Below, piece by piece: positions 26,364 to 35,419 of a stretch of DNA of 64,000 bases. Under the pieces are notes generated by a model, which was not told the DNA's origin, ran no database searches, and saw only the letters and a list, made by a program, of their open reading frames with translations. The stretch is from positions 1 to 64,000 of the forward strand of contig NZ_LPVZ01000013.1 of assembly GCF_001613795.1 (NCBI RefSeq), read 5' to 3'. The translations under genes and the position numbers were made by a program. The stretch comes from Thalassospira sp. MCCC 1A01148 (GTDB taxonomy: Bacteria; Pseudomonadota; Alphaproteobacteria; Rhodospirillales; Thalassospiraceae). The stretch's first letter is position 1. Each line of letters starts with the position of its first letter.

Positions 26364-27644
26364 ATGTCCTGTATGATCCGTTCTTCGTTGCGTTTTGCCG
26401 TTCTGGTTGCCGTGTTTGGTGGGGGCATGGCAGCACCTGCGGTGGCCGAAGAAGATGCGTCTGCGATGCTGCGTCGTTTGGCTGTTGATGCGCAAAACCA
26501 CAGTGCAAAGGTTTCTGAAATTGCGGTGGCATCCGCAAAGGAGACGCCTTTCGCCAATCTGGCCCAGCTGGGCGAGGCGCTTTATTTCGATACAAATCTC
26601 TCAGCCAATCGCACGATGTCGTGTGCGACATGTCATGATCCTTCGACGGCGTTTCGTGACCCCAGAATTGATGTCGCAGATGGGGCGTTTTCATTGGGGG
26701 ATGATGGCAAAAGCCTTGGTGATCGCAATGCGCCGACCGCAAGTTATGCCAGGTTTTCCCCACCATTTCATGTCCGCGACGACGGTGTCGCTGTTGGCGG
26801 GCAGTTCTGGGATGGTCGCGCAATGGATCTGGCGGAGCAGGCCGGTGGCCCGCCGCTAAATCCGATTGAAATGGGCATGCCGGACAAGGCCAGTGTGGTG
26901 AAACGCCTGCGCGAGGACGAAGATTATGTTGCGGGCTTCAAGGCGCTGTTTGGCGATGATGTCTGGTCTGATAGCGATCAGGCATATGGCGCAATGACCA
27001 AGGCGATTGCGGCCTTTGAAGAAAGTGATCAGTTCGCACCGTTTGACAGCAAATATGACCGTTTCCTGCGTGGCGAATACAAGATGACGCCGCAGGAAGA
27101 GCTTGGTCGTGTCCTGTTCTTTTCGCAGCAATTTACCAATTGCAATACCTGCCACATGCTGAAAACCAGCCCGACGGCAGAGGGCGAGACCTTTACCAAT
27201 TACGAGTTCCACAATATCGGCGTGCCGCGCAATGTTGCGACGCGTGATGCCACTGACAAGGATGTCGGTTTTACCGATAACGGGTTGCTTGATAACGCCG
27301 CCATTGAAGACCCGGCCTATCGTGGCAAATACAAAACCCCGTCACTGCGCAATGTTGCCGTGACAGGGCCCTATATGCATAACGGCGTCTTTGCGGACTT
27401 GGAAACCGTGGTCAGGTTTTATAACAAATATAACAGCAAGGCCGAGGTCAACCAGACCAACCCTGAAACCGGCAAGCCGTGGGGGGAGCCGGAAGTCGCG
27501 GACACGATTTCGATCAAGGAGCTTGAGCAGGGCGATGCCCTTGATGACAAGCGCATTGATGCCATTGTCGCCTTCCTCAAGACACTGACCGACGCGCGCT
27601 ATGAGCCGTTGCTTGCCGATCACGAAACGGCAAGCAACGACTAG
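26364..27644 (+). CDS. Di-heme cytochrome c peroxidase (MauG/CcpA family)
   Basis: Periplasmic enzyme that reduces hydrogen peroxide with electrons from cytochrome c, or a MauG-like oxidase. It has about 427 aa with a signal peptide (FAVLVAVFGGGMAAPAVAEE). Two c-heme motifs are visible, CATCH near residue 87 and CNTCH near residue 260. The family signature FWDGRAMDLAEQA and NPIEMGMP lies between them, and TPSLRNVAVTGPYMHNG lies near the C-terminus. An ATG at 26373 is an alternative start. It is convergent with the dehydrogenase gene, 3 nt from its stop. Confidence 0.92.
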   Translation: MSCMIRSSLRFAVLVAVFGGGMAAPAVAEEDASAMLRRLAVDAQNHSAKVSEIAVASAKETPFANLAQLGEALYFDTNLSANRTMSCATCHDPSTAFRDPRIDVADGAFSLGDDGKSLGDRNAPTASYARFSPPFHVRDDGVAVGGQFWDGRAMDLAEQAGGPPLNPIEMGMPDKASVVKRLREDEDYVAGFKALFGDDVWSDSDQAYGAMTKAIAAFEESDQFAPFDSKYDRFLRGEYKMTPQEELGRVLFFSQQFTNCNTCHMLKTSPTAEGETFTNYEFHNIGVPRNVATRDATDKDVGFTDNGLLDNAAIEDPAYRGKYKTPSLRNVAVTGPYMHNGVFADLETVVRFYNKYNSKAEVNQTNPETGKPWGEPEVADTISIKELEQGDALDDKRIDAIVAFLKTLTDARYEPLLADHETASND

Positions 27645-27647
27645 CCG

Positions 27648-28520
27648 CTAGCGTTTGAGCGGTTCGATCACCGCACTTTGCGCCAGATCGCCCAAGCCTT
27701 CGGCCGTTGCATTTTCAAACACGCCATGCGCGGCCTGTCCCACCGGAAGGGTAAGGCCGTATTCCTTGGCCAATAGCATGGCATAGCCTGCGTCTTTGGT
27801 GCGCAGGCCGGTTGTGAAATGAATGCCTTCGTTGTGGTTGCCGCCGATCAGACCCGGCAAAACCATCAGGCCGGTCGGACTTGCATTGGCACCAATTTCA
27901 AAGGTCTCGGCGACCTTGTTGCCATCCAGCCCGGCCTTTTGCGCAACAGCAACCAGTTCGGCGGCGGCGGCAATGTGAACTGCGCCCAAAAGATTGTGCA
28001 TCAGTTTATAGACCGTCCCCGCGCCAACTGTGCCGAAATGAACGATTTTCTTGCCGGTGGCTTCCATGAGCGGGCGGGCGCGTTCCAGATCACTGGTTTC
28101 GGCACCAATCAAGAACACAGTGTTGCCTGCTTCGACATCGGCGGGGACGCCTGTAACGGGTGCGTCGATATATCGGCAACCGGCAGCCTCGATCTTTTGG
28201 GCAAGATCCAAGACAAAGGCGTGCGAAAGGGTGGAACATTCAATCGCAAGCGCACCTTTGCCCATTGCAGCAAGCGCGCCGTTATCACCCAGCCACACAG
28301 CTTCGGAGGCGCTGTCATCAGCCATAAAGGAAATGACGATGTCGCAATTTTGCGCTGCTGCGGCCGGGGTGCTGTAACCAGTGGCACCAATGGCGGCAAG
28401 CGGTTCGATCTTGGCCTGGTTTCTGTTCCAGACTTTGATCTCATAGCCCTTTGAAAGCAGGCGTTTGATCATTGCAGCAGCCATGCGGCCCGCACCGAGA
28501 AAACCGATTGTCTGTGTCAT
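27648..28520 (-). CDS. NAD(P)-dependent 3-hydroxyisobutyrate dehydrogenase-family protein
   Basis: A beta-hydroxyacid dehydrogenase of 290 aa. The Rossmann motif GFLGAGRMAAAMIKRLL, the substrate-binding DAPVTGVPADVEAGN and the catalytic Lys in GAGTVYKLMHNLL are as expected. It oxidises or reduces a short beta-hydroxy acid, or an aldehyde in the succinic-semialdehyde reductase branch; specificity is open. AGGAG lies about 11 nt before the ATG at 28520. Confidence 0.88.
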   Translation of the reverse strand: MTQTIGFLGAGRMAAAMIKRLLSKGYEIKVWNRNQAKIEPLAAIGATGYSTPAAAAQNCDIVISFMADDSASEAVWLGDNGALAAMGKGALAIECSTLSHAFVLDLAQKIEAAGCRYIDAPVTGVPADVEAGNTVFLIGAETSDLERARPLMEATGKKIVHFGTVGAGTVYKLMHNLLGAVHIAAAAELVAVAQKAGLDGNKVAETFEIGANASPTGLMVLPGLIGGNHNEGIHFTTGLRTKDAGYAMLLAKEYGLTLPVGQAAHGVFENATAEGLGDLAQSAVIEPLKR

Positions 28521-28582
28521 CTTGATTTGTCTCCTGGCATTCCCGTTTGGGTCGGGAATTGCTTGTTTTTGATAAAAGAATA

Positions 28583-28607
28583 CGGCCTGCCATATGATGG
28601 CAGGCCG
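28583..28607 (-). terminator. Terminator of phaC
   Basis: An 11-bp stem CGGCCTGCCAT with its complement around ATG. On the minus strand it is followed by TATTCTTTTATC, 27 nt beyond the phaC stop. Confidence 0.75.
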
Positions 28608-28633
28608 CATTAGAATGAATTACGCGTCACAAA

Positions 28634-30436
28634 TCAACTGAGTCTGACTTTGACATATTCGCCCGGTGCCGGGCCAAGCACTTCAAGCTTGCCATCGCCC
28701 GGTTTGCGGGCATCGACCTTGCCGCCAGCCCTGCGGCTGACCCAGTTTTGCCAGTCGGTCCACCAGGAACCGTCATGCTGGACGGCCTTCGCCATCCAGT
28801 CTTCTGGATTGGCCGGATTACGGTTATAGGTCCAGTAGCAATATTTATTGGCTGCAGGCGGGTTGACCACACCGGCAATGTGACCGGACGCCGAGAGCAC
28901 GAACTTTACCTGTCCCGACATCAGCTGGGTGCCAGCATAGGTTGCCTGCCACGGTGCGATATGGTCTTCGCGGGTGGACAGGAAATAGACCGGGATCTTG
29001 ATGTCGCGCAGGTCAATCGGTTCGCCAAACAATGTAATGCCGCCCGGTTCGCGCAGCAGATTCTTGTTATACATGTTGCGCAGATAAAAACTGTGCATGG
29101 CTTTGGGCATGCGCGTGGAATCGGAATTCCAGTACAGCAAATCAAACGGGAAGGGATCCTTGCCCAGCATGTAGTTGGACACCACAAATGACCAGATCAG
29201 GTCATTGGCGCGCAGCATGTTAAACGACATCGACATATCGCGCCCGTCAAGGTAGCCCTCTTTGGACATCTTGTTTTCAAGGCTTTTGATCTGTTCGTCA
29301 TCAACAAAGACCGAAAGCTCGCCCGACTTTTCAAAGTCGGTCAACGTGGTCAGGAAAGTCGCGGATTTGACCCGGTCATCCCCGGTTTTCGCCATGTAAG
29401 CCAGAGTTGAGGACAGAAGGGTGCCACCAAGGCAATAGCCGATGGCATTGACTTCTTTCTCGCCAGTGGCCTGTTCGATCATGTCGAGTGCCGCAAGTAC
29501 GCCGTCCTTGGCGTAGTCTTCAAACGATTTTTCGGCAAGTTCGCTGTCGGGGTTAACCCAGGACAGGACAAACACCGTGTGGCCCTGATCGACGGCCCAT
29601 TTGATGAAGGAGTTTTCCGGGCGCAGATCAAGAATGTAGTATTTGTTGATCCATGGCGGCACGATCATCAGCGGGCGCTTGGCGACCTTGTCCGTGCTGG
29701 GCTTGTATTGCAAAAGCTCCATCAGGGGGGTCTTGCCGATCACCGATCCTTCGGTGGTGGCAACGTTTTCGCCGACCTTGAAGGCATCAAGGTCTGTCAT
29801 GCGGATTTGAAGTTTTCCCTTGCCGCGCTCAAGGTCGTCCAGAAGGTTTTGCAGACCTTTAAGCAGGTTCTCGCCACCAGATTCAATCGTGGTGCGCAGC
29901 ACTTCCGGATTGGTCATCAGGAAGTTTGTCGGCGAAATCGCATCGACGAACTGGCGGGTATAGAATTCGACTTTCTGGGCGGTTTTGTCATCCAGACCAT
30001 CAACATCATGGACAACATTTTGCATCCATTGCGAGGACAGCAAATATGACTGCTTGATGAAATCAAACAGCTCGTTGTTTTCCCATGCCTCGTCACGAAA
30101 ACGACGATCGCCCTTTTGGGGGGAGGCGACGGGTTCGGCTTCTTCGCCAAACATTCGCAAGGTCGTGTTGTGCCACAGCGTATAATATTGTTGCCAGAGT
30201 TCCATCTGCGCTTCGACCAGCTTGGCCGGGTTTTGCATCATGTGGCTGGTCAATTCGGCAAAGGCAGAGCCGATATTGAGTGGATCCGGGTCCGAAATTT
30301 CCGGGTCTTCTGCCTGTTTTGCAAGGAATTCCGAGACAAGTCGTTGACTTCTTTCGGCGATTTCAGCCATTGCTGCAGAGAGTTTTTCGGGATCCGGGTG
30401 ATTGTTTTCAGTTTCGATGGCCTGTTGATCGCTCAT
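28634..30436 (-). CDS. phaC: Class I poly(3-hydroxyalkanoate) synthase
   Basis: Polymerises hydroxyacyl-CoA into storage polyester on granules. It has 600 aa, the class I size. The lipase-like box GYCLGG contains the nucleophile Cys335. The catalytic Asp lies in STREDHIAPW and the His in SASGHIAGVVNPP. The N-terminal domain (about 1-200) is the usual PhaC_N. No phaA, phaB or phasin genes are adjacent, so the monomer pathway is elsewhere. AAGGGA lies about 8 nt before the ATG. Confidence 0.97.
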   Translation of the reverse strand: MSDQQAIETENNHPDPEKLSAAMAEIAERSQRLVSEFLAKQAEDPEISDPDPLNIGSAFAELTSHMMQNPAKLVEAQMELWQQYYTLWHNTTLRMFGEEAEPVASPQKGDRRFRDEAWENNELFDFIKQSYLLSSQWMQNVVHDVDGLDDKTAQKVEFYTRQFVDAISPTNFLMTNPEVLRTTIESGGENLLKGLQNLLDDLERGKGKLQIRMTDLDAFKVGENVATTEGSVIGKTPLMELLQYKPSTDKVAKRPLMIVPPWINKYYILDLRPENSFIKWAVDQGHTVFVLSWVNPDSELAEKSFEDYAKDGVLAALDMIEQATGEKEVNAIGYCLGGTLLSSTLAYMAKTGDDRVKSATFLTTLTDFEKSGELSVFVDDEQIKSLENKMSKEGYLDGRDMSMSFNMLRANDLIWSFVVSNYMLGKDPFPFDLLYWNSDSTRMPKAMHSFYLRNMYNKNLLREPGGITLFGEPIDLRDIKIPVYFLSTREDHIAPWQATYAGTQLMSGQVKFVLSASGHIAGVVNPPAANKYCYWTYNRNPANPEDWMAKAVQHDGSWWTDWQNWVSRRAGGKVDARKPGDGKLEVLGPAPGEYVKVRLS

Positions 30437-30698
30437 GGGGCATTCCCTTATGATACCGCCGCAGATACCTCGTAACTTCGGAACGTTTTAACGTCTTTGC
30501 GATATCGCAAGACTTTTAACGTTCTATGCTACGGGCATCTGATTGACGCTCCGGGTTGAAACTTTGCTTGATCCCAAGCTTATCATGGCCTTAGCCTAGC
30601 GCGTCGTTTAGGGGTAGTACAAGAATTATAAGGTGACGTTTTTGCGGAACATGTTTGCAGCAAACGTCGTCCAACTGAATTTGGAGCAGCGAAAACAA

Positions 30699-32024
30699 AT
30701 GGGCGTTCTGAAATCGACGACTGCGCAGGGGTCGTGGCAGGAGACTGCAAGGGGGAAGTTGCGGGGACTGCTGCAGACGGGTTCTGCGTTGGCGGTGGTG
30801 CTGGCACTTGGCGCATGTTCTTCTGTTCCGGATGCGGTTAATCCGGTCGAGTGGGGCAAATCCGTCGGTGACATGTTTGATGGTGACGATGAAGAAGCCG
30901 CCGTCAAATCCGACGAGGCCATTCCCGGCGAAGACGGCGAATACCCAAGCCTTGCAGATACCCCGGCCAAACCGGTCGTGACCGGTGATGCAGAACGTGA
31001 TGCGCTGGTTGCCGGTCTGGCAGCTGATCGCCAGAACGCACAATATACCCAGAGTGGTCGCCGTCAAAGCAGCCCACCGGTAAACGCACTGCAGAGTGCG
31101 CCGGAAGCACCGGCGTCAGAGCCGGCCATCAACCCGGCACCGACGACGCCGGTTACGAGCAGCTCCATGGCAGATGCCGGTACTGCGGCAACAGCCACGG
31201 CCACCACCAGTGCTGTGACCTCGGCACCAAGCGGCTCTTCGATTGCGGACGAATGGAACGCCAAGGCGCCGGTCAGCGGCCCGGTTCCAACGCCAGAAGC
31301 CGCGCCGGCAGCGCCGAGTGCTGCATTGTCAGAGGACGAAGCACGTCAGCAACAGCTTGCTGCCTATGAAGCCGCACAGGCGGCCAATGCAGGGATGCCC
31401 GGATCATCTGGCAGCGATCCGGTAATGGATCAATATCAGCGCCGCCTTGCCGAAGGGCAGGGTGTCTTCGCCAACGAACCGGCAGCTACAGAGCAATTTG
31501 ATTACTCGATGTATTCCGACAATGGTTCGGTGATTGTCGATGAAAGCCAGTTTGGTGGTTCGGAGCCGATGTACGGCGACTCCGTATCGGTTGACATGAC
31601 CGCGACCAATGATGCACTGGCAGCGCGCCTTGGTGTGCGTTCAATTGATCAGGTCGGCCCGGCGGTCAATGAAGTTCAAATCGCCCAGATCCAGTTCGGA
31701 CATGGTTCGACCAAGCTTGGTGGTTCCGATTACAACGTACTTGAACAGGTGGCAGCGACCTGGCAGCAGACCAGCGGCTTTATCCGTGTGATTGGTCATG
31801 CATCTATGCGTACCGGCAATATGTCGCTTGAACAGCACATGGCGGTAAACCGTCGCGTATCCGAAGGCCGGGCTGCGGCGGTGGTATCACGTCTGCTGTC
31901 GCTTGGTGTCAGTCCGGATGCGATCTTTGTCGGTGCAGATGGTTCTGCCGATCCGCGCTATTACGAGGGTGTTCCGGCCGGTGAGGCGGGCAACCGCCGT
32001 GTGGAAATTTATCTGGATTACTGA
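30699..32024 (+). CDS. Large OmpA-family lipoprotein with Ala/Pro-rich linker
   Basis: About 441 aa. The lipobox LALGAC (Cys near 40) follows a long basic n-region. Residues about 60-290 are a low-complexity Ala/Pro/Ser/Glu linker. The OmpA-like peptidoglycan-binding domain occupies the last 120 residues (QIQFGHGSTKLGGSDYN, VIGHASMRTGNMS, AGNRRVEIYLDY). I chose the ATG at 30699, with GGAG about 11 nt upstream; in-frame GTG 30633 and ATG 30651 are possible. It is divergent from phaC and likely spans periplasm to outer membrane. Confidence 0.88.
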   Translation: MGVLKSTTAQGSWQETARGKLRGLLQTGSALAVVLALGACSSVPDAVNPVEWGKSVGDMFDGDDEEAAVKSDEAIPGEDGEYPSLADTPAKPVVTGDAERDALVAGLAADRQNAQYTQSGRRQSSPPVNALQSAPEAPASEPAINPAPTTPVTSSSMADAGTAATATATTSAVTSAPSGSSIADEWNAKAPVSGPVPTPEAAPAAPSAALSEDEARQQQLAAYEAAQAANAGMPGSSGSDPVMDQYQRRLAEGQGVFANEPAATEQFDYSMYSDNGSVIVDESQFGGSEPMYGDSVSVDMTATNDALAARLGVRSIDQVGPAVNEVQIAQIQFGHGSTKLGGSDYNVLEQVAATWQQTSGFIRVIGHASMRTGNMSLEQHMAVNRRVSEGRAAAVVSRLLSLGVSPDAIFVGADGSADPRYYEGVPAGEAGNRRVEIYLDY

Positions 32025-32058
32025 TCGCGCCGATCAGATATTTTCAGAGCGCAACAGC

Positions 32059-32092
32059 AAAACGCGGAGGGAGAAATCCTTCCGCGTTTTTT
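32059..32092 (+). terminator. Terminator of the OmpA-family lipoprotein gene
   Basis: AAAACGCGGA pairs with TCCGCGTTTT around a purine-rich loop and is followed by TT. It lies 35 nt after the stop. Confidence 0.85.
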
Positions 32093-32344
32093 GTGTTTCT
32101 GGCCGGGGTTGCGCGAAAATGGTCGGGTTTGTGCTCTCAATCCGTCCTGACCATGCCGCAAATCGCGTTTATGCGTATTTTCCGCGCATTAATTCGTTGT
32201 GTCGGATTTCAAGAAACGGTACATCCTTCGAATTGTACGCTATTCATGACCCAAATATGGGGTCTAAACGCAACTTTCGAGAAATCGAGGATATGCTTTT
32301 CGCATAAAATTCGAATTTCGGTAATTTGACGAGGAAACAGGATA

Positions 32345-33586
32345 ATGTCTCAGGAGTTCCACCGCATAAAACGTCTTCCGCCTTATGTATTCGCAGAAGT
32401 AAATGCGATGAAGGCGGCTGCACGTCGAGCGGGGGAGGACATTATCGATTTCGGCATGGGCAACCCGGACCCAGCCACACCGCAGCATATTGTCGACAAG
32501 CTGGTTGAGACGGTCCAGAACCCCCGCACACACGGCTATTCGATGTCGCGCGGCATTCCCGGCCTGCGCAAGGCGCTGGCGGCCTATTACGACCGTCGCT
32601 TTGGTGTGGATATTGATCCCGAAACCGAAACTGTGGTCACTCTTGGTTCGAAGGAAGGTTTGGCAAACCTTGCTGCGGCGATCACCAGCCCTGGTGATAT
32701 CTTTTTGGTGCCCAACCCGTCTTATCCGATCCATGCTTTTGGTTTCATCATTGCAGGCGCAGCACTGCGCCATATTCCGATTGGCCATGATGATCAGGGT
32801 ACGTTCAATACCGAAAGCTTTATGGAGCAGCTCCATCGCGCGGTGAAACACTCGGTCCCGAAACCCAGTGCAGTGGTGCTGAACTTCCCGGCCAATCCGA
32901 CGGCCCTTGTTGTCGATCTGGCGTTTTATCAGGAAGTTGTCGATTTCTGCCGCAAGCATGAAATCTATGTTCTGTCAGATATTGCCTATTCCGAGATCTA
33001 TTTTGATGGCAACCCGCCGCCCTCGATCTTGCAATGCAAGGGGGCAAAGGATATCGCCGTTGAATTCTATTCGCTGTCGAAAACCTATTCGATGGCGGGC
33101 TGGCGTATCGGGTTTGCGACGGGCAACAAGAAGCTGATCAATGCGCTGACCCGCATTAAATCCTATTTGGATTATGGCGCATTTACCCCGGTTCAGGTGG
33201 CCGCAACCGCGGCCCTTAATGGCCCGCAGGACTGCGTTGAGGAGTTCCGCAACCTGTATCGTGAACGCCGCGATATCTTTATCGAAGGGGCGCAAAGTGC
33301 GGGTTGGGAAATTCCAAGCCCTGCGGCAACGATGTTTGCCTGGGCGCCGATCCCCGAAGCCTTTGCCGAGCTTGGGTCACTTGATTTTTCCAAACTGCTT
33401 TTGCAGGAAGCAGGCGTTGCGGTGGCACCGGGTCTTGGCTTTGGGGAATATGGCGATCGCCATGTGCGTATTGCGCTTGTGGAAAACAAGCACCGCATTC
33501 GTCAGGCCAACCGCAACATCAAACAGTTCTTTGCTAAGTGCCCCGATGCAGAATCTGCACGTGAACTGTTGAAGAAATCCGTCTGA
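32345..33586 (+). CDS. alaC: Alanine-forming aminotransferase (AlaC-like)
   Basis: Fold-type I PLP aminotransferase of 413 aa, close to E. coli AlaC (412). The N-terminus FHRIKRLPPYVFAEVNAMK and IIDFGMGNPDPATP are typical of AlaC. The PLP lysine is Lys246 in SLSKTYSMAGWR. It likely makes alanine from pyruvate and glutamate; related enzymes act on methionine or aspartate family substrates. GAGGAAACAGG precedes the ATG. hom follows 122 nt later, a common alphaproteobacterial arrangement. Confidence 0.9.
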   Translation: MSQEFHRIKRLPPYVFAEVNAMKAAARRAGEDIIDFGMGNPDPATPQHIVDKLVETVQNPRTHGYSMSRGIPGLRKALAAYYDRRFGVDIDPETETVVTLGSKEGLANLAAAITSPGDIFLVPNPSYPIHAFGFIIAGAALRHIPIGHDDQGTFNTESFMEQLHRAVKHSVPKPSAVVLNFPANPTALVVDLAFYQEVVDFCRKHEIYVLSDIAYSEIYFDGNPPPSILQCKGAKDIAVEFYSLSKTYSMAGWRIGFATGNKKLINALTRIKSYLDYGAFTPVQVAATAALNGPQDCVEEFRNLYRERRDIFIEGAQSAGWEIPSPAATMFAWAPIPEAFAELGSLDFSKLLLQEAGVAVAPGLGFGEYGDRHVRIALVENKHRIRQANRNIKQFFAKCPDAESARELLKKSV

Positions 33587-33610
33587 TATCTCATAAAGCA
33601 TTCTGTGTTT

Positions 33611-33632
33611 CGCCCGGGACATGTCCCGGGCG
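33611..33632. repeat. 22-nt palindrome between alaC and hom
   Basis: CGCCCGGGAC, AT, GTCCCGGGCG is a perfect 10-bp inverted repeat 25 nt after alaC. There is no T run, so it is either a weak terminator, an mRNA stability hairpin or an operator before hom. Confidence 0.7.
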
Positions 33633-33708
33633 TTCTGCTATCAGGGCTCTGTGATCTTTTTTGGTCACGGGTGAAACCAAAAATGCAACCACGCGACAAG
33701 GAGTTATC

Positions 33709-35013
33709 GTGAAAGACGTCGTCAAAATCGGTGTGGCAGGCCTGGGTACGGTCGGTGCCGGAACCGTTAAACTGCTGAGTGAACATCGCGACCTTCTGAC
33801 CGACCGTTCGGGTCGCCAGATCGTCGTCACAGCGGTATCGGCGCGTGATCGAACTCGGGACCGTGGTTTTTCGACCGAAGGTCTGACCTGGTACGACGAT
33901 GCCCGTGATCTTGCCGCGGACAAGGATATCGACATTCTTGTCGAGCTGATTGGTGGATCGGATGGCATTGCCTATGACACCTGCAAGGCGGCCCTTGAAA
34001 ACGGCAAGCATGTTGTGACCGCCAACAAGGCGCTGATCGCACTTAAGGGCGCGGAACTGGCCCAGGTTGCCGATGCCAACAATGTCACCATCGCCTATGA
34101 GGCGGCGGTTGCCGGTGGGATACCGGTGGTCAAGGCGCTGCGTGAAGGTCTGGCAGGTAACGAAATTTCGCGTGTGACCGGTATTCTGAACGGCACGTGC
34201 AACTTTATCCTGACCACCATGCGCGAGCAGGGGCGCGACTTTGCCGATGTTCTGGCAGAGGCACAGAAACTTGGCTATGCCGAAGCCGATCCGACCTTTG
34301 ATGTCGATGGTATTGATGCCGCGCACAAGCTTGCGATCCTGGCAAGCCTTGCCTTTGGCGTCGAGGTGGACTTTGACGCAGTCGCGGTTGAAGGCATTCG
34401 CAGTGTTTCAGCCCTTGATATCCAGCTTGCCGAAGAACTTGGTTATCGTATCAAGCTGCTTGGCATTGCCAAACAGACCGCCGAAGGAATTGAACAGCGC
34501 GTGTCCCCGGTCATGGTGGATCGTGCGACCCAGATTTCCAAGGTCGAAGGCGTGTTTAACGCGGTTGCCCTTGAAGGCGACTATGTCGGGCCGGTGGTGC
34601 TTCAGGGCCGTGGGGCGGGTGAACGCCCGACCGCATCAGCAGTGGTCGCTGATATCGTTGATATCGCCGCCGGCCGTGCCGCACCCGTCTTTGGCGTGCC
34701 GGCAGATCGCCTGAAGAAAAACGTGCGTGCGTCGCTCGAAAAGCATATTGGCGCCTATTACCTGCGTCTGATGGTATGGGATCGCCCGGGTGTCATGGCC
34801 GAGGTTACCGCAACCCTTGCCAAGCACGGGGTGTCGATGGCGTCCATGATTCAGCATGGCCGGGCCGAAACCGAAGGCGGCGTTGTGCCTGTGGTGATCG
34901 TGGCTCACGAAACGACTGAGTCCGCCATGTCGGGTGCGGTGAATGATATTGCAGCTTTTGAAAGCAATTCACAGCCGCCGGTGCTGATGCGGATTGAAAG
35001 CTTCGCATCTTAA
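33709..35013 (+). CDS. hom: Homoserine dehydrogenase
   Basis: Reduces aspartate semialdehyde to homoserine for threonine and methionine synthesis. It has 434 aa with the NAD loop KIGVAGLGTVGAGTVKLL, the catalytic GILNGTCNFIL and EADPTFDVDGIDAAHKLAI. A C-terminal ACT domain (about 350-434, YYLRLMVWDRPGVMAEVT) probably binds threonine for feedback control. The start is GTG at 33709, with AAGGAG 5 nt upstream. A structured element begins 11 nt after the stop. Confidence 0.97.
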   Translation: MKDVVKIGVAGLGTVGAGTVKLLSEHRDLLTDRSGRQIVVTAVSARDRTRDRGFSTEGLTWYDDARDLAADKDIDILVELIGGSDGIAYDTCKAALENGKHVVTANKALIALKGAELAQVADANNVTIAYEAAVAGGIPVVKALREGLAGNEISRVTGILNGTCNFILTTMREQGRDFADVLAEAQKLGYAEADPTFDVDGIDAAHKLAILASLAFGVEVDFDAVAVEGIRSVSALDIQLAEELGYRIKLLGIAKQTAEGIEQRVSPVMVDRATQISKVEGVFNAVALEGDYVGPVVLQGRGAGERPTASAVVADIVDIAAGRAAPVFGVPADRLKKNVRASLEKHIGAYYLRLMVWDRPGVMAEVTATLAKHGVSMASMIQHGRAETEGGVVPVVIVAHETTESAMSGAVNDIAAFESNSQPPVLMRIESFAS

Positions 35014-35023
35014 CAAAATGAAC

Positions 35024-35290
35024 AGGGTCAGGACCTGAGCAATATGACAGAATTGGTCGATCAGATTTGTGCGGATACGCGGAGCAAAAACGCAGGAAGA
35101 TCCATATCTTTCAAGTTTTTGCGACAAAATAGCCCGTGCAAATCTGATCGATCCGAAGGACAGTTGAGAAACTTGCGAACTTTGACGTCAAACGTCTTGA
35201 CCGGGATTGCGACCCGCTCTTCAACGTTTTTCTTAAATTTCACAAGTTTCTCAACGGCCAATTCTATTATATTGCTCAGGTCCTGACCCT
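35024..35290 (+). repeat. 267-nt terminal-inverted-repeat element folding as a three-way junction
   Basis: A perfect 22-bp inverted repeat bounds it (35024-35045, starting AGGGTCAGGACCTGAG, and 35269-35290). Pairing continues inward to 35056/35258, with one G-U and one C-A in 33 positions. Inside are two arms. Arm 1 is 35057-35074 with 35134-35151 (18 pairs, two G-U); it carries an inner hairpin of GCAAAAAC/GTTTTTGC plus GGAAGAT/ATCTTTC with loop CCAT. Arm 2 is 35163-35175 with 35243-35255 (13 perfect pairs), continuing through smaller helices to CGGG/CCCG at 35202-35216. The dinucleotide AC flanks both ends, a possible 2-bp target duplication. No protein-coding frame is credible. Confidence 0.85.
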
Positions 35291-35292
35291 AC

Positions 35293-35322
35293 GCGCCCCT
35301 CATCTGTCATGATGCGGGGCGC
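35293..35322 (+). terminator. Probable hom terminator displaced by the element
   Basis: GCGCCCC pairs with GGGGCGC, with an inner TCAT/ATGA, followed by TGTTGTAT. It starts 2 nt beyond the element. If the element is an insertion, this hairpin would originally have lain about 12 nt after hom. Confidence 0.55.
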
Positions 35323-35419
35323 TGTTGTATAGTTCGGGCATAAAACCGAGCGTAAAAATAAAAAGACAACAATGAGATGGGGCCCCCAGACCCCACATCA
35401 GCAATACGAGGAAGAAGAT

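Noticed and set aside
35044-35286. Open frames on both strands inside the hom-glpX element (80 and 66 codons)
   Set aside because: Both are by-products of the inverted repeats; no ribosome sites, low-complexity translations, and the strand symmetry is explained by the fold.
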